A DNA stretch of 64,000 nt, from positions 62,001 to 126,000 of the forward strand of contig CAYULW010000006.1 of NCBI GenBank assembly GCA_964445815.1, written 5' to 3'. The translations under genes and the position numbers were made by a program. Below, piece after piece: positions 59,401-64,000 of the stretch (positions within the stretch are counted from its first letter, which is position 1; each line of letters opens with the position of its first letter). The notes under the pieces are model-generated. The model had not been told where the DNA came from. It saw only the letters and a list, made by a program, of their open reading frames with translations, and searched no databases. Source of the stretch: CAYULW01 sp964445815 (GTDB lineage: Bacteria; Bacteroidota; Bacteroidia; Flavobacteriales_E; Vicingaceae).

Positions 59401-59635
59401 ACGTGGGGATTATTATAATGCAAGAATCACATTTCAAAGTGTAATTGACAATTCAGACGATAAAGATTTAGTTGAGATTGCAAAAGAGAAGCTGGAAATA
59501 CTAAAAGGTACTGAAGAACTGAATGAATCGAATGAAACAGCTCCAATTGAGATCATTATGGATGAAGAGAATGTCAAGAATGATCGAATATTTAACTTGG
59601 AAGAAACAACTGGAAAAGGAGGTAAAAATGATTAA
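56486..59635 (+). CDS. Large periplasmic TPR protein
   Basis: The 1049-residue protein starts at TTG (an ATG seven codons later is possible) and has a signal peptide ending near ARAQF (about residue 34). The rest is almost entirely tetratricopeptide/Sel1-like helical repeats, with recurring Y-x-x-A-x-x-x-F/Y patterns such as FNKEKYVPAQEYFGKSI, YFKLGYSHFQLDEFDEA, YYQLGYAYYSAQKNEA and LKIGLIQFNDNQDEIAL. It should be a periplasmic scaffold. Its last codons overlap the start of the beta-barrel gene by 8 bp and carry that gene's ribosome-binding site, so the two proteins are made together and probably work together at the outer membrane. Confidence 0.88.
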   Translation: MKKIRLKMARHCSAIVMTLLGVFLCVTTNSARAQFTLNHTDGNVDFRNALELFNKEKYVPAQEYFGKSIQQIEDVHSEIRIDAEYYYAICAIELFHDNASSLLKAFIENHPESNHIIEARFNLAKFLFRKKKHEDVIDYLKAIDPLDLESEEVSEYYFKLGYSHFQLDEFDEASKYFYEIKDTDNPYVAAARYYYAHIAYHQGKYETAASNFQKIEKDQNFGPLVPYYLTQIYYLQKKYKKVIEYAPSVLDSAPPKRESEIRKLIGNSHYELGEYEQSVSYLEEYLKSNAGSNEDYYQLGYAYYSAQKNEAAKTYLQKAISSNDTMNQNAYYYIGELNIRLDDKRAAKDAFRSAYKLGVDEELTEDALFNYAKTAYELSSHPYDNAILAFEEYINTYPNSSKLSDAYEYLLGVYYTTKNYKEALKSIDRIKDKSIELLEAKQRIAHYRGVELFRSGDFKGAIEHFNLSRSNFYDPKLYATSLFWRGEAFYNLGDYQNADDSYSNFLATNGALMLPFYSRAYYSLAYANYEMKKYKSAIFWFREYLDNPESGAKGLENDALLRIGDSYFIQKEYRSAIEYYDRSADLGVKNSDYALMQSAISSGVLGSYQDKALKLARLSENKSSLYADDALFELGKVLLIMEKQNDALASFTQLVQDYPKSSFLAEAYLKIGLIQFNDNQDEIALSYFDKVIKEYPSSSQSKEALDKVRKIFIDKSDAQGFEDYINGVPFADISKGKLDSTAYVIAENNYLSGNCEKATRDLSNYLNRYPEGIFSLNAHFYRAECEAKSSFDQEAIMDYKYVTEQATNKFTEKSWVQLAKLYQRNQQLSNAIQAYQNLYDIAQRSQNKDLAEKQLMLLHFENEQFEEATSYAKVILEKEQTDAELIEQSKVIIAKSAFESENYDSAIVYLDSLADRTTAFGAEAKYMLARIYYLKGDYNKSDTLIYRIVDQVPSQSYWIAKGFILLADNFVSRGDYYNARITFQSVIDNSDDKDLVEIAKEKLEILKGTEELNESNETAPIEIIMDEENVKNDRIFNLEETTGKGGKND
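59616..59622 (+). promoter_or_regulatory. Strong Shine-Dalgarno site (AAGGAGG)
   Basis: AAGGAGG lies five bases before the ATG at 59628 and inside the last codons of the TPR gene. Bacteroidota rarely use such strong sites, so it decides the start of the beta-barrel gene (59628, not the long frame from 59523) and suggests high or coupled translation. Confidence 0.75.
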
Positions 59636-61283
59636 TCGTTTTCTTATACTGGCCTTCGTTTTTTCATTCTCGATAGGCTATGCTCAGGATAATTTGCCCA
59701 CGGATACATTTAGAGTGGTCAAAGAATATAAACCTTCACTAATTAATGCTGATAAAATCTCTTTTCAGCCGGAGATAGATGATGAACCTCAAAAGTTAGA
59801 TACCAAATTGAGCTATGAGTTCATCAATAAACAAATACCGGTAGACTTTGAAATTGATCTGATTAATCCAGCTAGAATTAAGGGAGAGCCTTTGGTTAGA
59901 CTTTACAATGGATATGCTAAACTTGGTGTGGGAAATGCTTTTGTGCCATTAGCTGAGATCTATTATAATAATTTAAGATCTAAAAAGTACTCAGCTGGTA
60001 CACACATTAACTATACAAAACTAAGGGAGGTAAACGCCATTAAGGAGAGTGATAGAAGTCAATTGCACACAGAAGTTTTTGGAAAACGGTTTTGGAAGAC
60101 AAATACATTAGATGCTAATTTGTCATACGATCTGGAGCAATTAAATTATTACGGCTTTTATAAAACTTTTGAGGGTTTGAATGTTCCTAAACCGATGAAT
60201 GGTTTAGATCAGACATACAACCGTATTTCATCAAGTTGGAATCTGAAAAGTACGAAGCAAGATTCATTTAATTTGAGGCATGAGGCTAATCTGGATTATA
60301 AACTGATTACAAATCAAGCGAAGCTTTCAGAGCATAATCTTGTGGCAAAAGGTCGATTAAGTCAGATTCATAATCGTGAGTTATATGCATTGGATCTTTC
60401 TTTCGATTACAACAAGTTTGAGAACATTTTTGAAAATTCAATTTTGGCAATTAAGCCTCAAATAAGCACCATTGGAGAAAACTTTAAAATTACGGCTGGA
60501 TTGGGTGTTTTCATGAATGCGGCGACAGAGGCAGACTTTCACTTTTATCCATTAGCGGAAATTAAGTTCAATGTGATTGAAGATTATCTGGTACCTTATG
60601 CAGGCGTAAAGGGTCAAATCAGACGCAATAATTACCAATCCATTACCCGAGAAAATCCATTTATTGCAGAAGCAATAGCTTTAAGCAATAGTAATGAGAA
60701 GATTGAATTATATGGGGGTTTTAGAGGAACCTTAAGTAAGAAAACATCTTTCAATGTGAACATGGAACACAGGCAAATTGAGGCCGAATACTTTTACGTC
60801 AAAGCATATGATTTCTCTAATGTGCTAGGTTATGACTTTGATTTGATATACGATGACCTTAAAGAAACTGCGATTAATGCGGAGTTAGCCTATAGACGAG
60901 ACAAGAAAATTAATGTTTATTTGAATGGTCAATATATGTTTTTCGATACTGAACGAGAGATAGAAGCCTGGCACAGACCGGAAATAAAAATCAATCTTGG
61001 AGGAGAGTACAATTTGCGACAAAAAATCATTACCAGGCTTCAGATTTTTTATTGGGGAGAACAATTTGCGAAATCGGTTCGTACGGTTAATGCACAAACG
61101 GAAGTATATGCAGAAACCTTGGATCATATTATTGATCTGAACCTTGGTTTTGAATATCGATACACTAAGCGCCTATCCGCCTTTATTGATTTCAATAACT
61201 TAAGCGGAATTCGATATGAGAAGTATCAGGATTATCCTACAATTGGCTTTAATGTTTTTGGAGGATTAACTTATTCATTTTAA
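59628..61283 (+). CDS. Outer-membrane beta-barrel protein paired with the TPR protein
   Basis: The start at 59628 gives a 551-residue protein with a signal peptide (MINRFLILAFVFSFSIGYAQ); the frame to 59523 is a shadow of the TPR gene. An N-terminal linker (about 21-100) precedes about 14-18 predicted amphipathic strands and a terminal GGLTYSF with C-terminal Phe, typical for BAM-inserted barrels. No TonB box or plug domain is apparent, so the TonB-dependent-receptor label often given to such proteins would not fit well. A TPR scaffold plus barrel is reminiscent of AlgK/AlgE, PelB, PgaA or BcsC exporters, but that function is inference. Confidence 0.85.
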   Translation: MINRFLILAFVFSFSIGYAQDNLPTDTFRVVKEYKPSLINADKISFQPEIDDEPQKLDTKLSYEFINKQIPVDFEIDLINPARIKGEPLVRLYNGYAKLGVGNAFVPLAEIYYNNLRSKKYSAGTHINYTKLREVNAIKESDRSQLHTEVFGKRFWKTNTLDANLSYDLEQLNYYGFYKTFEGLNVPKPMNGLDQTYNRISSSWNLKSTKQDSFNLRHEANLDYKLITNQAKLSEHNLVAKGRLSQIHNRELYALDLSFDYNKFENIFENSILAIKPQISTIGENFKITAGLGVFMNAATEADFHFYPLAEIKFNVIEDYLVPYAGVKGQIRRNNYQSITRENPFIAEAIALSNSNEKIELYGGFRGTLSKKTSFNVNMEHRQIEAEYFYVKAYDFSNVLGYDFDLIYDDLKETAINAELAYRRDKKINVYLNGQYMFFDTEREIEAWHRPEIKINLGGEYNLRQKIITRLQIFYWGEQFAKSVRTVNAQTEVYAETLDHIIDLNLGFEYRYTKRLSAFIDFNNLSGIRYEKYQDYPTIGFNVFGGLTYSF

Positions 61284-61359
61284 GTTAAGAAAGCCTCATT
61301 AAATTCCTTTCCTTTTGTTAATATTATGTTGATAAACATTCCTATTAATCATCGTTTGG

Positions 61360-61380
61360 AACCCTTATTAATTAAGGGTT
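61360..61380. repeat. Inverted repeat overlapping the gyrB promoter region
   Basis: AACCCTT and AAGGGTT arms (61360-61366, 61374-61380) flank the internal palindrome TTAATTAA. The hairpin sits just 4 bp before the gyrB -7 box and after the beta-barrel gene. It may be a terminator for that gene or a regulatory site in the gyrB promoter. Confidence 0.4.
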
Positions 61381-61384
61381 TCGA

Positions 61385-61392
61385 TATCTTTG
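61385..61392 (+). promoter_or_regulatory. Putative -7 box (TATCTTTG) for gyrB
   Basis: TATCTTTG matches TAnnTTTG and lies 24 nt before the gyrB ATG at 61417. A TTTG at 61355-61358 could be the -33 element, though its spacing of 26 nt is longer than usual. Confidence 0.5.
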
Positions 61393-61416
61393 AATAATAG
61401 GTTTTTAATTAAAAAT

Positions 61417-63381
61417 ATGAGCGAGAAAAAAGAGGAATTTAACAAGCATAATTATTCTGCTGATAGTATTCAGGCACTTGAGGGGATAGAGCATGTTCGT
61501 ATGCGTCCATCCATGTATATTGGAGATGTTGGAACAAGGGGCTTGCATCACTTGGTTTATGAAGTTGTAGACAATTCTATTGATGAAGCACTTGCCGGTC
61601 ATTGTAACAACATCAAAGTTGTAATTAATGAAGATAATTCAATTTCAACAGAAGATGATGGTCGTGGTATTCCTGTTGATATTCATAAAAAAGAAGGAGT
61701 TTCGGCGCTTGAAGTTGTAATGACCAAAATTGGTGCCGGAGGTAAGTTTGATAAAGATTCGTATAAAGTTTCAGGTGGTTTACACGGAGTCGGTGTGAGT
61801 TGTGTAAATGCACTTTCAGAGCACTTGAAAGCAACTGTCTATCGAAATGGTAAAATATATGAGCAAGAATACTCTAGAGGTAAAACCTTATACCCTGTAA
61901 AAGAAGTTGGTGAGACGGATAAGAGAGGGACAACCGTTACGTTTAGACCGGATCCTACAATTTTTACCCAAACGGTAGAGTACAGTTATGATACTTTAGC
62001 AAACCGCTTGCGTGAATTGGCATATCTGAATAAAGGGATTACAATTCACTTGGTTGATAGACGTACTAAAGATGAGGAGGGCGAGTTTTTAGGAGAGACA
62101 TTTCATTCTGAAGAAGGGCTTAAGGAGTTTATTAAATATTTAGATGGTAATCGCGAACCTCTAATGCAAGAGGTTATCTCGTTTGAAGGTGAAAAAAATG
62201 GCGTGCCGGTTGAGGTGGCGATGATTTACAATACATCTTACGGGGAAAATCTGCATTCATACGTTAATAACATAAATACACATGAGGGAGGAACTCACCT
62301 ATCAGGGTTTCGTCGTGGATTGACACACACCCTAAAAAAATATGCGGATGAGTCAGGAATGCTCTCGAAGTTGAAATTTGAGATTTCCGGTGATGATTTT
62401 CGTGAAGGCTTAACAGCAATTATTTCTGTAAAGGTTCAAGAGCCTCAATTTGAGGGGCAAACGAAAACTAAATTGGGTAACCGAGAGGTCTCTGCTTCAG
62501 TATCTCAGGCCGTTTCAGAAATGCTCTCATATTACTTGGAAGAGCACCCTGATGATGCTAAGACAATAGTGCAAAAGGTTATCCTTGCGGCACAGGCTAG
62601 GCATGCGGCTCAGAAAGCCCGTGAAATGGTTCAACGGAAAAACGTCATGAGTGGCTCTGGTTTACCGGGTAAATTGGCAGATTGTTCAGAGAAAGACGCT
62701 TCCTTGTGCGAAATATATTTGGTTGAGGGAGATTCGGCAGGTGGAACTGCTAAGCAAGGACGAGATCGTAAGTTTCAGGCCATTATGCCATTGCGAGGAA
62801 AGATATTGAACGTAGAAAAGGCCATGCAGCATAAGATTTTTGAGAATGAAGAGATCAAGAATATTTATACTGCGCTTGGGGTAAAATTAGGAACCGAAGA
62901 AGACTCTAAGGCTTTGGACGTAAGTAAATTGCGTTATCATAAGATCATCATCATGTGTGATGCCGATGTGGATGGTAGTCACATTGAGACTTTAATCTTG
63001 ACCTTTTTCTTCCGCCACATGAAGGAACTAGTGGAAGGAGGAAACATTTACATTGCCACACCTCCATTGTATTTGGTAAAGAAGGGAAATAACTCTAAGT
63101 ATTGTTGGTCAGATGAAGAACGTGATTTAGCTATCGCTGAATTTAAAGGCAGTGGTAAAGAATCATCTGTTAATGTACAACGATATAAAGGTCTTGGAGA
63201 AATGAATGCAGAACAATTGTGGAGTACAACAATGGATCCTTCAACCCGTACTTTGAGACAAATTAGCATTGATAGTGCAGCTGAGGCTGACCGTACCTTT
63301 TCGATGTTAATGGGAGATGAAGTGCCACCACGTCGAGAATTCATTGAACGCAATGCCAAATATGCGAATGTGGATATTTAA
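61417..63381 (+). CDS. gyrB: DNA gyrase subunit B
   Basis: The start at 61417 (654 aa, MSEKKEEFNKHNYSADSI) is preferred to a TTG nine codons earlier, because the -7 box overlaps that TTG. The GHKL ATPase domain has EVVDNSIDEALAG, DDGRGIPVDIH, GGKFDKDSYKVSGGLHGVG and the transducer. The Toprim domain has EGDSAGGTAKQGRDRKFQAI and CDADVDGSHIETLILTFFF. The C-terminus has YKGLGEMNAEQLWSTTMDP and ends RRxFIERNAKYANVDI. It supplies ATP-driven strand passage with GyrA. A ParE identity is less likely, given these GyrB-type motifs and length. gyrA is not in the window. Confidence 0.97.
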   Translation: MSEKKEEFNKHNYSADSIQALEGIEHVRMRPSMYIGDVGTRGLHHLVYEVVDNSIDEALAGHCNNIKVVINEDNSISTEDDGRGIPVDIHKKEGVSALEVVMTKIGAGGKFDKDSYKVSGGLHGVGVSCVNALSEHLKATVYRNGKIYEQEYSRGKTLYPVKEVGETDKRGTTVTFRPDPTIFTQTVEYSYDTLANRLRELAYLNKGITIHLVDRRTKDEEGEFLGETFHSEEGLKEFIKYLDGNREPLMQEVISFEGEKNGVPVEVAMIYNTSYGENLHSYVNNINTHEGGTHLSGFRRGLTHTLKKYADESGMLSKLKFEISGDDFREGLTAIISVKVQEPQFEGQTKTKLGNREVSASVSQAVSEMLSYYLEEHPDDAKTIVQKVILAAQARHAAQKAREMVQRKNVMSGSGLPGKLADCSEKDASLCEIYLVEGDSAGGTAKQGRDRKFQAIMPLRGKILNVEKAMQHKIFENEEIKNIYTALGVKLGTEEDSKALDVSKLRYHKIIIMCDADVDGSHIETLILTFFFRHMKELVEGGNIYIATPPLYLVKKGNNSKYCWSDEERDLAIAEFKGSGKESSVNVQRYKGLGEMNAEQLWSTTMDPSTRTLRQISIDSAAEADRTFSMLMGDEVPPRREFIERNAKYANVDI

Positions 63382-63402
63382 GTTTTTGAGTTAATTTATA
63401 AT

Positions 63403-63432
63403 AAAAAAGAGCCGCATTTGCGGCTCTTTTTT
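63403..63432. terminator. Bidirectional rho-independent terminator
   Basis: GAGCCGCA (63409-63416) and TGCGGCTC (63419-63426) form a perfect 8-bp stem, flanked by six A on the left and six T on the right. It therefore reads as a terminator on both strands, ending gyrB (plus) and the T9SS cargo gene (minus). Confidence 0.9.
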
Positions 63433-63465
63433 GCTCCTGAAATTATGTACTAACCAATTTTTAAC

Positions 63466-64000
63466 TTAGAAGCTCATTATCTTCACCTTACCGGTGAAAG
63501 ATTTTTCTTTTCCTTTATTACCTATAATCACTTTCCAAACAAAGTATTCACTAAAAAGTTTTTGGCCTTGATTATTTTTTGTGCCATTCCATGCCTTTTC
63601 AGGAGAATCTGCCATAAAAATGAGCTTACCTGCTGAATCATAGATGTAATAGACAAAGGATTCGTATTCTATATTTTTAAATCCTAGAGGAATAAAATCA
63701 TCATTCATTCCATCACCATCCGGTGTAAAGCTATTTGGTGCAAGAGGATCAAAGTCTGTCTGAATCGAAACAGGTTTTTCGATTTGTGTTTCACAGCCAT
63801 TAATATCTTTTCCTGTAAGAACGACATCATAAATACCCGGAGCACCAAAATCCATTCTTAAAGGATTGTCTGAAAGTTCAGCTTCTAGGGCGTTAATGCT
63901 CCAATGAAATTCCATATCTGAAGGACTGGCCGTTAATTCAGCCATTTCATCAAAATAAAGGTCTTTAGAGTCCTCATAAGTGAAGTCGATTGGCCTTGAT
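63466..64000 (-). CDS. T9SS type B sorting-domain protein (gliding motility-associated C-terminal domain), C-terminal part
   Basis: The frame is open to the right edge (the codons upstream of 63945 continue without a stop), so only the last 178 residues are visible. A PKD/Ig-like segment (FHWSINALEAELSDNP ... GIYDVVLTGKDINGCE) is followed by the type B sorting domain. NSFTPDGDGMNDDFIP is the hallmark, then FVYYIYDSAGKLIFMA, AWNGTKNNQGQKL and FVWKVIIGNKGKEKSFTGKVKIM. Such proteins are T9SS-exported, often adhesins or large surface proteins. The domain is certain; the rest of the protein lies outside. Confidence 0.93.
   Translation of the reverse strand, partial: SRPIDFTYEDSKDLYFDEMAELTASPSDMEFHWSINALEAELSDNPLRMDFGAPGIYDVVLTGKDINGCETQIEKPVSIQTDFDPLAPNSFTPDGDGMNDDFIPLGFKNIEYESFVYYIYDSAGKLIFMADSPEKAWNGTKNNQGQKLFSEYFVWKVIIGNKGKEKSFTGKVKIMSF

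Noticed and set aside
59523..59627. Longer N-terminus for the beta-barrel protein
   Set aside because: The extension is a shadow of the TPR gene in another frame; the ATG at 59628 has a strong ribosome-binding site and begins a clean signal peptide.
61417..63381. Topoisomerase IV subunit ParE instead of GyrB
   Set aside because: Length, the N-terminal NYSADSIQALEG segment and C-terminal motifs agree better with GyrB.

Overview
The window reads as chromosomal DNA of a member of the Bacteroidota, probably Flavobacteriia or Cytophagia. It is AT-rich. It carries type IX secretion (T9SS) sorting domains of type A (genes ending near 22529-23134 and 32330-35902) and type B (63466 to the right edge), TPR/PD40/OmpA envelope proteins, and repeated TAnnTTTG elements (the Bacteroidota -7 box) 13-25 nt ahead of start codons. 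I see no rRNA, tRNA, CRISPR array, insertion sequence or prophage. Coding density is very high, and no stretch over 300 bases lacks a gene.

Layout. 1-1490: tail of a universal stress protein and cinA. 1487-14444 (minus strand): a run with its first box at 10901: a Wza-like export lipoprotein, a Wzc-like tyrosine autokinase with a Gly-Tyr tail, rfbC, a MraY/WecA-type phospho-sugar transferase, a lytic transglycosylase, uvrA and a LOG-family protein. Upstream of it lie a GT4 glycosyltransferase, an asparagine-synthase-like amidotransferase and a DUF423 protein. 14532-25717: a saccharopine-dehydrogenase-like enzyme, a FAH hydrolase, a DnaQ-like exonuclease, a 1248-aa TPR/PD40/OmpA-like protein with internal duplications, a 2-oxoacid dehydrogenase E2, a small T9SS cargo protein, a GT2 protein fused to a gutted sugar-phosphotransferase domain, and recR. 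25836-37256: a sodium:solute symporter, a PD40 lipoprotein, an M28 peptidase, an OmpA/PD40 protein, queE, a secreted S8 protease, and an overlapping DUF983/rhodanese/rhodanese/small-membrane-protein cluster. 37508-44195: an LpxH-like phosphoesterase, a MurG-like glycosyltransferase, a GH1 glycosidase, PIN-PhoH, Kdo transferase (waaA) and an outer-membrane protein. 44270-52377 (plus strand): a tightly packed nucleotide-sugar operon ending in a CpsB/YwqE-type phosphatase. 53384-64000: murB, two glycosyltransferases, ftsE, a large TPR protein coupled to a beta-barrel protein, gyrB, and the end of a T9SS type-B cargo gene.

How it fits together. The dominant theme is surface polysaccharide. Precursor enzymes for UDP-GlcA/UDP-Xyl, UDP-GlcNAcA/GalNAcA, a 2,3-diacetamido uronic acid and dTDP-deoxysugars (44270-51631, plus rfbC at 7082) would feed glycosyltransferases and a Wza/Wzc-type exporter, with the Wzc-like kinase opposed by the PHP phosphatase at 51631. 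No Wzx flippase, Wzy polymerase, rfbA, rfbD or WbpB-type oxidase was seen, so the pathway continues outside the window. LPS (LpxH-like, WaaA) and peptidoglycan (MurB, lytic transglycosylase, OmpA-like anchors) functions are interleaved.

The items most worth following up are the GT2/degenerate-transferase fusion, the TPR plus beta-barrel pair behind ftsE, the Gly-Tyr tail of the kinase, the internally amplified 1248-aa envelope protein, a possible 28-codon leader ORF ahead of the LpxH-like gene, and the unusual number of convergent genes whose stop codons overlap by exactly four bases.
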